A stretch of 64,000 nucleotides of DNA from Microcaldota archaeon. Lineage in GTDB: Archaea; Micrarchaeota; Micrarchaeia; Anstonellales; JAHKLY01. Below the pieces are notes generated by a model. The model was given only the letters and a program-made list of their open reading frames with translations, did no database searches and had not been told where the DNA came from. Positions 51,714-60,668 of this stretch are shown one piece after another. Numbering within the stretch: the first letter of the stretch is position 1; the number at the start of each line of letters is the position of its first letter. The translations under genes were made by a program, and so were the position numbers. The stretch spans positions 62,001-126,000 of the forward strand of contig JAHKLY010000001.1 of the NCBI GenBank assembly GCA_020854825.1. Reading direction: 5' to 3'.

Positions 51714-52705
51714 AATTCTCTATTTATAAAAAAATCTGCCATACTTAATAATTTTTCTTTTGCCTCTGAATCTTTAAGCTCTTTATTTAATTTTTCTTTT
51801 TCTTTATTAATAATATTTTTAGCAAATTCTTTTGAGTAATTTATAGAATCATATTTTTCAAATAGTTCAACAACTTTATTTTTTAATTCTTCATCTTCTG
51901 TATGGCTATCTAATGTTTTAGTTAAAAAATCTCTTTCTTCAGGAGTACATTTTTCTAAGGTATTTATAACTATTAAGGTTCTTTTTCCTTCTGTTATGTC
52001 GCCTTTTATAATTTTTTGGAATTTTTTATTATCTCCTACTATATCTAAAATATCATCTTGTATTTGAAATGCTATTCCTACTGCTAAACCAAAATCTCTT
52101 AAAACTTCTATTTGTTTTTCTGTTCCATCTCCTAAATATGCACCTAATTCACAAGCTCCTGCTATTAGTGCCCCTGTTTTTCCTTTAACCATCATTAAAT
52201 AATCTTCTTCTGTTAAATCCCATTTATTATATGTAAACCAGCCTATTTCCCAGCCTTGACCATCTAATACTCCTTTAAATGCTTTATTATAAATATGAAT
52301 TGATCTTTGTAGTTTATCTTTTGGAATATTTGCTTCTTCTACTGCTTTCCAAACATATACAAATAACCCATCTCCTGCATTTATTGCTAATGGGATTCCG
52401 TTAGTTATATGTATACAAGGTTTTCCTCTTCTTTTTAATGAATTATCTTCTATATCATCATGTACTAAAGTAAAATTATGAAATATTTCAAAGGCTGCTG
52501 CTGCTTTTTTAATTCCTTCATATTCGCTTCCTACTGCCCTGCAACATAATAAAGTTAAAAGAGGTCTGAATCTTTTTCCTCCTCTATCTAAAAATTCCCA
52601 AATCAATGGATATATTGTTTTTGGTTCTGCATTTCTAGGTATTATTTCTTCCATTATTTTATCTATTTCTGGGGCTCTTAGAGTAAGCAATTCTAAAATA
52701 TTCAT
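51710..52705 (-). CDS. idsA: Polyprenyl diphosphate synthase (GGPP-type)
   Basis: The enzyme makes the isoprenoid chains of archaeal lipids. The 331-residue protein has the first aspartate-rich motif D-D-I-E-D near residue 81, G-K-R-F-R-P near residue 43, R-R-G-K-P near residue 90, a K-G-K-T-G-A segment near residue 175 and the second aspartate-rich motif F-Q-I-Q-D-D-I-L-D near residue 213. Chain length is inferred (geranylgeranyl) from the archaeal context. Convergent with the Fn3/Ig-like gene. Confidence 0.9.
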   Translation of the reverse strand: MNILELLTLRAPEIDKIMEEIIPRNAEPKTIYPLIWEFLDRGGKRFRPLLTLLCCRAVGSEYEGIKKAAAAFEIFHNFTLVHDDIEDNSLKRRGKPCIHITNGIPLAINAGDGLFVYVWKAVEEANIPKDKLQRSIHIYNKAFKGVLDGQGWEIGWFTYNKWDLTEEDYLMMVKGKTGALIAGACELGAYLGDGTEKQIEVLRDFGLAVGIAFQIQDDILDIVGDNKKFQKIIKGDITEGKRTLIVINTLEKCTPEERDFLTKTLDSHTEDEELKNKVVELFEKYDSINYSKEFAKNIINKEKEKLNKELKDSEAKEKLLSMADFFINREF

Positions 52706-52792
52706 AAGAATTATTTAACCTGTTGTATATAAAAAGTTTTTCTTTTTAATAAATACCAATAATTTTTAAATTAAAAGAAATAGGTGAGGCAG

Positions 52793-53038
52793 ATGGCATC
52801 AAGAATATCAAATATATATGGAATGGATATCTACACAGATGGTGGTGGATTTTTAGGAAGAGTACAAGATATAATAGTTGATCTAGAAAAAGGAGAAGTA
52901 GTAAGATTAACTATGGAACCTTTAAATTTCTTAGTTTCCAAGGAAGAAGCAATGAGAATTTTAAAGGAAAAAAGTATTCTTTATAAAAGTGTTAAATCTG
53001 TAGAAGATGTTGTAATTGTAACAAAAACAAGAGAATAA
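52793..53038 (+). CDS. PRC-barrel domain protein
   Basis: The 81-residue protein is a single PRC-barrel: a strand pair G-M-D-I-Y-T-D-G-G-G-F-L-G-R-V-Q-D-I, then G-E-V-V-R-L-T and a final V-E-D-V-V-I-V-T. AGGTGAGG lies before the ATG, which decides against an in-frame GTG inside that site. Archaeal PRC-barrel proteins include the CdvA/CdpB-type cell division components that interact with SepF, which is in this window; a division role is only a possibility. Confidence 0.82.
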   Translation: MASRISNIYGMDIYTDGGGFLGRVQDIIVDLEKGEVVRLTMEPLNFLVSKEEAMRILKEKSILYKSVKSVEDVVIVTKTRE

Positions 53039-53084
53039 GTGGGAATATAGACCCCCCTTACTTCTACTATTATTAAAATTTAAC

Positions 53085-53110
53085 TTTTTTTTCTGATTTT
53101 TTAATATTTT
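53085..53110 (+). terminator. T-rich terminator after the PRC-barrel gene
   Basis: Runs of eight and six T follow the stop of the PRC-barrel gene, as in intrinsic archaeal termination. The tract could also simply be local AT-richness. Confidence 0.4.
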
Positions 53111-53112
53111 TA

Positions 53113-53343
53113 TTAAAATTCTAAAATTTCACTTACTTTTAATTTATAAACTTCTAAATATCTTATAAATTTATTAAAAAATATATCTGCTTCGTGTTCA
53201 AGATCTTCTGGAACTAATAAAACTGATTTTGTTAAATATTCACAATTTTTTAAATTTGATTTTCTTAAATTATAATAAAACCTTCTTTTTATTTTGTTAT
53301 ATTCATTTAAATTTGTTTTTATATCATATAAGTAAATTAACAT
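53113..53343 (-). CDS. Small hypothetical protein
   Basis: The 76-residue protein has the pattern L-I-Y-L-Y-D-I-K, a basic helix (Y-N-K-I-K-R-R-F-Y-Y-N-L), S-V-L-L-V-P, then an acidic helix and K-L-K-V-S-E-I-L. The beta-alpha-beta order resembles a small ferredoxin-like fold, and superficially Cas2. There are no CRISPR repeats or cas genes in the window, so I do not call it Cas2. Imperfect inverted repeats flank it. Expression and function are unknown. Confidence 0.45.
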   Translation of the reverse strand: MLIYLYDIKTNLNEYNKIKRRFYYNLRKSNLKNCEYLTKSVLLVPEDLEHEADIFFNKFIRYLEVYKLKVSEILEF

Positions 53344-53491
53344 AATGTAACTATAGATACATATATTTTTAATATTAATTATAATAATTAATAATAGAAG
53401 TTAAGGGTCCCACACCCCCTAAGCAAAACAGTAAATATTAAAAATGTATTCTTATTTAATATTTTAATTTAATTAATAGGAGATGAAAATA

Positions 53492-54889
53492 ATGAATAAA
53501 GTAATTTTTTTAATAGGATTAGTATTAATTAGTATGTTCTTATTTTTTGGATGTACTGAAACATCAGAAATAACAGAAAATCAAACATTAAATACAGAAG
53601 TTGAACCAACATTACATTTTTTTTATGATCCTTCTTGGGATTTAACAATATATAATAATTTTATTGAAAACTTAAATAAACAATTACCAAATATAATTAT
53701 TGACAAAAAATGTATTGATATACAAAAATATGTCCAAAATATTTCATCTGCTTCTGAAGAAGCATGTATAAGTGAAATAGGATATTTAAAATTTAATGAA
53801 AATATGAATTTAGCCAAAAAATTACAATTATCTTCATCTGTTTTTGTATTAAATATTAAAAATAAATCAGTAGAAATACCATTTACTCCTGTAACAACAG
53901 CATTTGCACAAAAAATATGTTTAGAAGATATAACAATAGAAGGATGTGACAATTTACAAGAATTACCTAAATTAGAAGCAACAGTAATTATAGATGTATC
54001 TAAAACAGAAGATTATAATAATTTATTTTCTTTTTTTGAATCATCAGGATTACCTTTAGAAGTAAATATAATAAATTATTTATCTGAAGACGCAAAAACA
54101 ATATTAAATTCACATAAATTAACAACAATTCCAATTTTAATAATAAATCAAGAAGCAGTAGAAAAAATTACAGACGAACAAATAATAATTTTACAACAAT
54201 TTATTTTAATGGGATATTTTGAACAAAATACAGACATATTAGTATTATCTTTACCTGGAACAGAACAATTTATAGGTAATAAATATAATGAATCCAAAAT
54301 AGATTTATTTATTATGTCTTATTGTCCATATGGATTACAAGCCCAAAAAGCAATAATACCTGTTAAAAAAGCATTTGGAGATGAATTAACTTTAAATATA
54401 AAGTTTGTTGATTATATTATGCATGGCAAGATAGAAATAGATGAGAATAATATACAATATTGTTTACAAAAAGAATATAATGAAGTCTTTTTTGATTATT
54501 TAAATTGTTTTACAATCACAGGCAATACGACAGATTGTTTGTTCAAAGTAAATTTGACAGAATCAAATATACAACCTTGTATTAACGAATTAGATAAAAC
54601 ATATAATTTAACAATGTTATATGAAGATAAAAATTCCTGGCTGAATGGAAGATATCCTCAATATCCGATTAATAAATTGGAAAATGAGATATACAATGTT
54701 AAAGGTTCACCAACAATGATTTTTAATGGGATACCTGTTAGTTGGCCAAGATCTCCTGAGGGAATAAAACAAGGAATATGTAATATGTTAGAAAATCCAC
54801 CGGCAGTTTGTAATACTAATTTAAGTACAGCAACAGCATCACCAGGTATTGGAGGAGGAACAGGTACTTCTTCTTCAGGAACCTGTTAA
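53492..54889 (+). CDS. Lipoprotein with DsbA/thioredoxin-like domain
   Basis: The 465-residue protein has a lipoprotein signal ending F-F-G-C. Two regions follow: residues 45-240 resemble a thioredoxin-like repeat without an obvious active site, and residues 265-440 have I-D-L-F-I-M-S-Y-C-P-Y-G, the active-site motif of DsbA/GILT-like oxidoreductases, plus a cis-proline region G-S-P-T-M-I-F-N-G. The C-terminus is Gly/Ser/Thr-rich and ends with Cys. The start is the ATG 5 bases after GGAGATGA; an earlier ATG lies within that site. It should form or shuffle disulfides on the outside of the cell. Confidence 0.75.
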   Translation: MNKVIFLIGLVLISMFLFFGCTETSEITENQTLNTEVEPTLHFFYDPSWDLTIYNNFIENLNKQLPNIIIDKKCIDIQKYVQNISSASEEACISEIGYLKFNENMNLAKKLQLSSSVFVLNIKNKSVEIPFTPVTTAFAQKICLEDITIEGCDNLQELPKLEATVIIDVSKTEDYNNLFSFFESSGLPLEVNIINYLSEDAKTILNSHKLTTIPILIINQEAVEKITDEQIIILQQFILMGYFEQNTDILVLSLPGTEQFIGNKYNESKIDLFIMSYCPYGLQAQKAIIPVKKAFGDELTLNIKFVDYIMHGKIEIDENNIQYCLQKEYNEVFFDYLNCFTITGNTTDCLFKVNLTESNIQPCINELDKTYNLTMLYEDKNSWLNGRYPQYPINKLENEIYNVKGSPTMIFNGIPVSWPRSPEGIKQGICNMLENPPAVCNTNLSTATASPGIGGGTGTSSSGTC

Positions 54890-54925
54890 GTTCATCTTTT
54901 TATTCTTTTCCTTTTTTATTATATT

Positions 54926-55675
54926 ATGGTTTTTGAACTTCCACCTATGGGACCAAAAGTAGGTATATATTCTATTTCTCCAAATATAAATAAATTAAGT
55001 TTAAAAAACAAGAAATTAGATATATTTTTAGAAGGAGGATTAGAAGTTAGAAGTAATAATGTATTAATAGGACCTTCTGGGGAAGAAAAAATACTTTTTG
55101 CATTACAATTTATCCAGGCAGGGTTAGAAAAAGGAGAACCAGGAATAATTATTACAACAGATATATTACCTACTGAAGTAGAAAAAATATCTAAAAAATT
55201 TAATTGGGATTTAAATATTAAAGAAGAATTAAATTTATTTAAAATAATAGATTGTTATTCATGGACGTTAGGGAAAAATATAGATAATTCCAGACAAGAT
55301 ATATTAATTCAAGGTCCAAATGCATTAAATGATCTTTCAATAGCAATATCCAAATTAGTATCTGAGTTATCAAAACCAGAAAAACCGATTAGAATTTGTT
55401 TTATATCCTTATCTACTTTTTTATTATATAATGAATCAGAATCAATATTTAAATTTATACAAATAATTGGCGCAAGACTAAAAACTATGGGCGCATCAAC
55501 AATATTTTTATTAGAAGAAGGAATGCATGACGAAAAAACAGAAGCAACTATAAAACATTTAAACGATAATATATTATATATTAAAAAAATAAAAAAGAAA
55601 TGGTTTTTAGATAAGAATGATATCCCAGAAAAAATAGAAATTTTAATAGATAAAAACGGAATTTCAGTCCCATAA
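54926..55675 (+). CDS. KaiC/Rad55-like RecA-superfamily protein, degenerate
   Basis: The 249-residue protein aligns with KaiC-type RecA domains: G-G-L-E-V-R-S-N-N-V-L-I-G-P-S-G then a helix L-F-A-L-Q-F-I-Q-A-G-L-E-K-G-E-P-G-I-I-I-T-T. The P-loop reads G-P-S-G-E-E-K-I instead of G-x-x-G-x-G-K-[ST], and the Walker B region is I-C-F-I-S-L-S without the aspartate. It is therefore unlikely to hydrolyse ATP and may be a structural or signalling protein. A roadblock/LC7 gene follows 32 bases later. Confidence 0.78.
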   Translation: MVFELPPMGPKVGIYSISPNINKLSLKNKKLDIFLEGGLEVRSNNVLIGPSGEEKILFALQFIQAGLEKGEPGIIITTDILPTEVEKISKKFNWDLNIKEELNLFKIIDCYSWTLGKNIDNSRQDILIQGPNALNDLSIAISKLVSELSKPEKPIRICFISLSTFLLYNESESIFKFIQIIGARLKTMGASTIFLLEEGMHDEKTEATIKHLNDNILYIKKIKKKWFLDKNDIPEKIEILIDKNGISVP

Positions 55676-55707
55676 CTATTTATATATGTATTTCTCTTAA
55701 TCTTTTT

Positions 55708-56073
55708 ATGGAATTAAAAGAAGAATTAGAAAAAAAATTAATAACTATTAATAAATTTCCTGGCGTTTTAGCAAGTTTGATTATAAGAAAGGATGGGTTA
55801 TGCTTAGCTTTTTTATCTAATGAAGATAAAATAAATAAAGATATTGCTGTATCTGTAGCTTCAGTCTTTAATATATTTGAACAAACAGCAGAAGAACTTA
55901 AAACAGAACCTTTAAACTACTTATTAATCAAATCACAAAATAATAACTTGTTTTTTATAGAAGTTTCAAAAGATATTATTTTAGTATTGATATTGGATAT
56001 TTCAGCAGAAATAAACAAAATTTATGAAGAATCTATTAAAATAACACAAAAAATAATAGAAATATTGAGTTGA
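55708..56073 (+). CDS. Roadblock/LC7 domain protein
   Basis: The 121-residue protein has the roadblock pattern: G-V-L-A-S-L-I-I-R-K-D-G near residue 19, a central helix with A-S-V-F-N-I-F-E-Q-T-A-E-E-L, and a strand N-N-L-F-F-I-E-V-S-K near residue 77. Such proteins dimerise and regulate small GTPases or motility factors. Adjacent to the degenerate KaiC-like protein, it may form a complex with it. The next gene (rnz) starts 4 bases downstream. Confidence 0.8.
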   Translation: MELKEELEKKLITINKFPGVLASLIIRKDGLCLAFLSNEDKINKDIAVSVASVFNIFEQTAEELKTEPLNYLLIKSQNNNLFFIEVSKDIILVLILDISAEINKIYEESIKITQKIIEILS

Positions 56074-56077
56074 TTTT

Positions 56078-56944
56078 ATGAAAATAGTGATTCTTGGTTC
56101 CTCAGGGTCCGTTCCAACAAAAGATAGAAATTTACCAAGCATTGCTTTATGTTTGTCAGGTGAAATAATTTTATTTGATTGTGGAGAGGGAACGCAGAGA
56201 CAATTGATGAAATATAATTTAAATCCATCAAAAATATCAAAAATATTTTTATCTCATTTACATCTAGACCATTGCTTAGGAGTATACGGGATTTTAGAAA
56301 CAATGAATTTAATAAACAAAGATAAAAAAGTAGTTCTTTTTGGACCTTTAGGAACAAAAAAAATGTTTCAAAAATATACAAATGCAGATATTCATGAAGT
56401 TAATTCAAAAAAAATAATATTGAAGGAAAAAAATTATTCTTTTTCCTCATTCAAATTAAAACACAATATTCCTATGTGTTTAGGGTTTGTTTTTAAAGAA
56501 AATAATAAGATCAAATTTTACGAAAATAAAGCAAAAGCAAAAGGAATAATAGGACCTCTATTTAAAGAAATTGAAAAAAAGAGCAAAATAAAAATAAACA
56601 ACAAATTAATTAATTTATCAGATATTTCCTATGAACTAAAAGGTAAAAAAATAGTTTATGTTTCTGACACACTTCCTTTAAAAAGTACAATAAATAATAG
56701 TAAACAAGCAGATTTATTAATACATGATTCAACGTATTTGTCTTCTTTAACTGCCGAAGCAGCTAAAAATTATCATTCAACAGCAAAACAAGCAGCACAA
56801 ATCGCAAAAACAGCAGGTGTTAAACAATTATTATTATTTCACATAAGTCAAAGACACAAAGAATCAAAAGACTTAGAATATGAAGCACGTAAAATTTTCA
56901 AAAATTCAAATTGTGCTAGAGATGGAATGATAGTAGAAATTTAA
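56078..56944 (+). CDS. rnz: Ribonuclease Z
   Basis: RNase Z trims the 3' trailers of pre-tRNAs, needed here since the tRNA lacks an encoded CCA. The 288-residue protein has G-S-S-G-S-V-P-T near residue 7, the metal motif S-H-L-H-L-D-H near residue 60, V-S-D-T-L near residue 195 and H-S-T-A-K-Q-A-A near residue 229, with a flexible-arm-like insertion near residues 145-185. Length fits the short form. Confidence 0.93.
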   Translation: MKIVILGSSGSVPTKDRNLPSIALCLSGEIILFDCGEGTQRQLMKYNLNPSKISKIFLSHLHLDHCLGVYGILETMNLINKDKKVVLFGPLGTKKMFQKYTNADIHEVNSKKIILKEKNYSFSSFKLKHNIPMCLGFVFKENNKIKFYENKAKAKGIIGPLFKEIEKKSKIKINNKLINLSDISYELKGKKIVYVSDTLPLKSTINNSKQADLLIHDSTYLSSLTAEAAKNYHSTAKQAAQIAKTAGVKQLLLFHISQRHKESKDLEYEARKIFKNSNCARDGMIVEI

Positions 56945-56955
56945 AAAAAAAAGAA

Positions 56956-57357
56956 TTAGGCTTTTGCTGTGCCTGCTCCTTTTGCCAAACTTATTCTGGG
57001 AGGAATCATAGGAGGAGATAAATTAACTGTTCTTACAACTAATGTTCCGTTTGTTCCGCATGTATAATTAATACTATTTAATACTAATTCTGCAAAGTTT
57101 TCTGGTAATGTCTTTTTTTCACCCCATGTTTTAACTATTTCTTTTGCTGTTTTAATTTCTTCTTCCATAAATATTTCTCCTTGAATTTTCAAAATTCCAA
57201 CTCCTTCTTCATATTTTGCGTTGTATGTATAAGAGATAGTGATGTTTTTTCCATCTGCTTTGACGTCATCTAAGGCAATATTTATACTTAATCCTTGGAT
57301 AGCATCTTGTTTATCTCTCTTAGCTTCTACTGAATTTATTTTTCCTCCTCTAATCAT
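56956..57357 (-). CDS. Conserved hypothetical protein, SecB-like fold possible
   Basis: The 133-residue protein has the order I-S-Y-T-Y-N-A-K-Y, G-V-G-I-L-K-I-Q-G-E-I, a helical region and a final L-S-P-P-M-I-P-P-R-I-S-L. A beta-rich half followed by a helix pair resembles SecB-type chaperones, but this is a weak guess. GGAGGTG precedes the ATG that gives M-I-R-G-G-K; an ATG eight codons earlier is an alternative. It shares a short divergent promoter region with the next gene. Confidence 0.55.
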   Translation of the reverse strand: MIRGGKINSVEAKRDKQDAIQGLSINIALDDVKADGKNITISYTYNAKYEEGVGILKIQGEIFMEEEIKTAKEIVKTWGEKKTLPENFAELVLNSINYTCGTNGTLVVRTVNLSPPMIPPRISLAKGAGTAKA

Positions 57358-57380
57358 AGTTACACCTCCAAATGTGAACA

Positions 57381-57390
57381 TTTATAAATT
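57381..57390. promoter_or_regulatory. Shared TATA-like box between divergent genes
   Basis: TTTATAAATT lies in the 52-base gap between the SecB-like gene and the anchored surface protein gene, about 25 bases from the plus-strand ATG. Being nearly palindromic, it could drive both. Confidence 0.4.
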
Positions 57391-57409
57391 ATTTTTATGT
57401 AATGTAATT

Positions 57410-58231
57410 ATGAAGATAAGTTTTAAATATGTTGTTTTAAGTATTTTGTGCTTGATTTTGGTTAATTTTGCAAGTTTTCAGATACAATCTACAGATATAC
57501 GTGTATATGTTCAAGAAGACGGCAGTGCAAAAGTGACCGAAGATTTTACAATTTATATACAAGGAGATGAATCTATTAAAATATATGAAGAGAGTTCAAC
57601 CACTTTGAGTAGAAATAATATACAAAGCTGGTTTTACAAACTGCAATTACCTAATTTAATATATCACATAGGGGGCCAACAGGTCAATATAGAAAATTTA
57701 GTAATTATACCCGAACCAGTTCAGAAAATATATGATAATGGATATACTATTATTTCAATAAGTTATAATGTTTTACCTTCTTCAAAATTTAATAATGAAA
57801 CAGATTCAAAAGGATTATTTGTATTAAAAAATATAAAACCCAGAACTACACAATATACATTAAATAAATTTGCTTTTTTAGATACGAATGAGAACGGAGA
57901 TTTAATATTACCACAAAACACGAAACTAACATTTTTACTTCCAGAAGGAGCTAAAATTACAAGTATAAATCCAGTTCCAGATTCTTTAAGAGATACTCTT
58001 CCACCTTATTATATTTCAACTATTTTTTGGTCAAAACCAATTATGCCAAAATTCATGTTAGAATTTGAAATAGAAGAGACATTAGAGTATGAAATTGTAG
58101 AATTTTTTTATTTTATACAAACAAAAATAACAGAATTAATAAAAGGATCTGAAGGAGTACCAATAATTATAATAATAATTATAATAGTACTTTCAGTATT
58201 TTATATACATAAAATAACAAAAAAGGACTGA
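57410..58231 (+). CDS. Membrane-anchored extracellular protein
   Basis: The 273-residue protein has an N-terminal signal peptide (residues 6-24), an extracellular beta-rich region that starts D-I-R-V-Y-V-Q-E-D-G-S-A-K-V-T-E-D-F, and a C-terminal transmembrane helix (I-I-I-I-I-I-I-I-V-L near residue 250) with a short basic tail. The D-G-S-A-x-V-T-E pattern is seen in extracellular domains such as DUF2207, but I do not assign the family. The start is the leaderless ATG; an upstream in-frame extension would overlap the divergent gene. It is followed 4 bases later by pheS. Confidence 0.6.
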   Translation: MKISFKYVVLSILCLILVNFASFQIQSTDIRVYVQEDGSAKVTEDFTIYIQGDESIKIYEESSTTLSRNNIQSWFYKLQLPNLIYHIGGQQVNIENLVIIPEPVQKIYDNGYTIISISYNVLPSSKFNNETDSKGLFVLKNIKPRTTQYTLNKFAFLDTNENGDLILPQNTKLTFLLPEGAKITSINPVPDSLRDTLPPYYISTIFWSKPIMPKFMLEFEIEETLEYEIVEFFYFIQTKITELIKGSEGVPIIIIIIIIVLSVFYIHKITKKD

Positions 58232-58235
58232 GTTT

Positions 58236-59672
58236 ATGATATTACAAAAATATGAAAGACAGATATTAAAAACCTTAAAATTGGTAAATACTTTAGAAGA
58301 ATTAACTAGTTTAACTAATTTAAATAAAGATAAAACATCAAGAGCAGTATACTGGCTTGCAGAAAATAAATTAGTTGAAATAAAAGAGGAAATTAAAAAG
58401 GAATTAAAATTAAGTGAGGAAGCAGAAAAATATCTTCTTGTAGGATTTCCAGAGTTAAATATTATAGAAAAAGCAACAAAAAATAAATTATTATCAGATT
58501 TAAGTGATGAAGAAAAAAAGATAGGTATGTCTTGGGCATTAAGAAATGCGTGGATAAAAATTGAAGGTAATAAATTATTTCCAACAAATAAAGGAATTCA
58601 AGCTCTGAACGAAAAAGCAATTATTAAAGCTTGTGAACTTGTTAAATCAAACAAAAAGTTAGATGATTTTAGTAAAGAGCATTTATTAAAAAGGAAATTA
58701 ATCTTTGAAAAAATAACAAAAAAAGTATCTGCAACACTAACAGAAAAAGGAGAAAAGGCACTGAATGAACTTCCGATAGAACAAGAAGAATTAAAAGAAA
58801 TAACGCAGCAGGCTATTTTAAGTGGAGAATGGAAAAAAAAATTTATTCTTCCTTATGATGTTAATATAAATTCTGAAGAAATATATCCTGGAAAAAGACA
58901 TATCATTACTTTATTTACAAATAAAATAAAAGATATATTTACTGATATGGGTTTTGAAGAAATGGAAGGAGATATTATTCAATCAAGTTTTTGGAATTTT
59001 GATGCTTTATTTCAACCCCAAGACCATCCAGCAAGGGAATTAGCAGATACATTTTATTTAAAAGAGAATATTGCCGTATTGCCCGAAGATAAACTAATAA
59101 TAGATAAAGTTAAAAAAGAACACGAAAAAGGATGGAAATACGACTGGGATATTAAAAAAGCTGAAAAGTCTGTTTTAAGAACCCATACTACTTCATTGAG
59201 TTCTAAATACCTTTATGAAAAATGTCAGGATGAAAAACCACATGTATTTTTTTGTATAGGTAAAAATTACAGAAATGAAACAATAGATTATAAGCATTTA
59301 GCAGAGTTTTTTCAAGTTGAAGGTATTGTGATTTGGAAAGATGCAAATTTCAGACAATTACTAGGATTATTAAAGGAATTTTATAAAAAATTAGGTTTTG
59401 AAAAAATTAGATTTGTACCTGGTTATTTTCCATATACTGAACCAAGTGTTGAAATAGAAGCATATTTTTCAGAAAAAAGGGAATGGATTGAGTTAGGTGG
59501 AGCAGGTATATTTAGACCAGAAGTTTCTTTACCTTTATGTAATAAATATCCAGTATTAGCATGGGGTTTAAGTTTAGAAAGACCATTAATGTTAATGTAT
59601 GATATTTCAGATATAAGAACATTTTACAAAAATAATGTTTCTTGGTTAAGAAATATTGAAAAAAGATTTTAA
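58236..59672 (+). CDS. pheS: Phenylalanyl-tRNA synthetase alpha subunit
   Basis: The 478-residue protein is the archaeal-type alpha subunit, with N-terminal winged-helix repeats that bind tRNA (residues 1-180) and the catalytic class II core. Motif 2 is F-F-C-I-G-K-N-Y-R-N-E near residue 345, with F-F-Q-V-E-G near residue 366. Motif 3 is G-L-S-L-E-R-P near residue 447, and F-R-P-E-V lies near residue 427. The beta subunit is not in the window. Confidence 0.95.
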   Translation: MILQKYERQILKTLKLVNTLEELTSLTNLNKDKTSRAVYWLAENKLVEIKEEIKKELKLSEEAEKYLLVGFPELNIIEKATKNKLLSDLSDEEKKIGMSWALRNAWIKIEGNKLFPTNKGIQALNEKAIIKACELVKSNKKLDDFSKEHLLKRKLIFEKITKKVSATLTEKGEKALNELPIEQEELKEITQQAILSGEWKKKFILPYDVNINSEEIYPGKRHIITLFTNKIKDIFTDMGFEEMEGDIIQSSFWNFDALFQPQDHPARELADTFYLKENIAVLPEDKLIIDKVKKEHEKGWKYDWDIKKAEKSVLRTHTTSLSSKYLYEKCQDEKPHVFFCIGKNYRNETIDYKHLAEFFQVEGIVIWKDANFRQLLGLLKEFYKKLGFEKIRFVPGYFPYTEPSVEIEAYFSEKREWIELGGAGIFRPEVSLPLCNKYPVLAWGLSLERPLMLMYDISDIRTFYKNNVSWLRNIEKRF

Positions 59673-59686
59673 GGAGGTAAATTAAG

Positions 59687-60082
59687 ATGAAAAGACAGCA
59701 TGTAATTGGAGGATTACTGATTTTTATTTTAGGTATTATAATATATTTATCAACAACGAGTGGAGGAATATTTGATGCTTATGAAATTTGTCACACTTTA
59801 AAAATTTTTGAACCTTGTTCTGAAACAGTTGGTTGGTTAAGCATAATTTCAATAATTTTAATTTTATTTGGAGTTATTGATTTTATTTATGGAGTAGTTT
59901 CTTCATATAATATAATAGAAAGACACAATCGAGTTGAAAAAACAAACTTTATTAAAGAAGTTGAAGAAAAAATATATATTAGATGTCCTAAGTGTGGCGT
60001 TAAAAATGAAGAGAATGTTAAATATTGTAAAGAATGTGGAGTACCTTTACATAAAAAAGAGGAAACAATTTATCATAGGTAA
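59687..60082 (+). CDS. Membrane protein with zinc ribbon
   Basis: The 131-residue protein has two hydrophobic helices (residues 7-24 and 48-70), two cysteines in the loop between them, then a C-terminal zinc ribbon, C-P-K-C-G-x-x-x...C-K-E-C-G, at residues 99-117. AAGGAGGT precedes the ATG. Such small proteins with a zinc ribbon on the cytoplasmic face are common in archaea; function unknown. Confidence 0.65.
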   Translation: MKRQHVIGGLLIFILGIIIYLSTTSGGIFDAYEICHTLKIFEPCSETVGWLSIISIILILFGVIDFIYGVVSSYNIIERHNRVEKTNFIKEVEEKIYIRCPKCGVKNEENVKYCKECGVPLHKKEETIYHR

Positions 60083-60103
60083 TTAAAAATATTAATTTTT
60101 ATA

Positions 60104-60616
60104 TTAATAGTTATGTCCTGGGAACAAGTGCTCTATTTCTAATTTTTTTATTTTATTTAAAGAACATGATAATAAATCATCACATCCTCCTAAATCTGTT
60201 CTAGATTTTCCATTATTAAATAAAGTATCTCCAGAAAATAATACTTTTCTATTTCTATCATAAAGACATATACTTCCTTTCGTATGTCCAGGAGAATGTA
60301 TGATCTCTAGTTCCCAGTTTCCCCATTTTAGTTTATCAAAGGGTAATTCAGTTACTTTATCCGGAATATATGAGAAATTTGTTTTTTCAAAATCATGTTT
60401 ATGTATAAATACGTTCTTCCATTTTTTTTCCACTCCTTGTGTATGATCACAGTGATTATGAGTTAATATAGTTACTGTTGGTTGAAATCCAAAATATATA
60501 CTTCCATCTCCACTATCAATAAGCAAAGTTCCATCTGGTCCTTCAAGCGCATAACAAATACAACAATATGGAGAACCGCTAAGCGCCTTTAAATCTTTAA
60601 ACATACTTAAATTCAT
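60104..60616 (-). CDS. MBL-fold hydrolase (glyoxalase II-like)
   Basis: The 170-residue protein has the metallo-beta-lactamase motif T-H-N-H-C-D-H-T-Q-G near residue 52, a lone D-S-G-D-G segment near residue 35, a histidine in S-P-G-H-T-K-G-S near residue 110, F-S-G-D-T-L near residue 128 and a final P-G-H. It is short and lacks extra domains. The substrate cannot be told from the sequence. Confidence 0.85.
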   Translation of the reverse strand: MNLSMFKDLKALSGSPYCCICYALEGPDGTLLIDSGDGSIYFGFQPTVTILTHNHCDHTQGVEKKWKNVFIHKHDFEKTNFSYIPDKVTELPFDKLKWGNWELEIIHSPGHTKGSICLYDRNRKVLFSGDTLFNNGKSRTDLGGCDDLLSCSLNKIKKLEIEHLFPGHNY

Positions 60617-60668
60617 TGTATATATTAAGAAGAGAATATATTTAAATCATAAGGTTAAAAAAGTATTT

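Noticed and set aside
53113-53343. Cas2
   Set aside because: The fold order is only roughly similar and there is no CRISPR array or other cas gene nearby.
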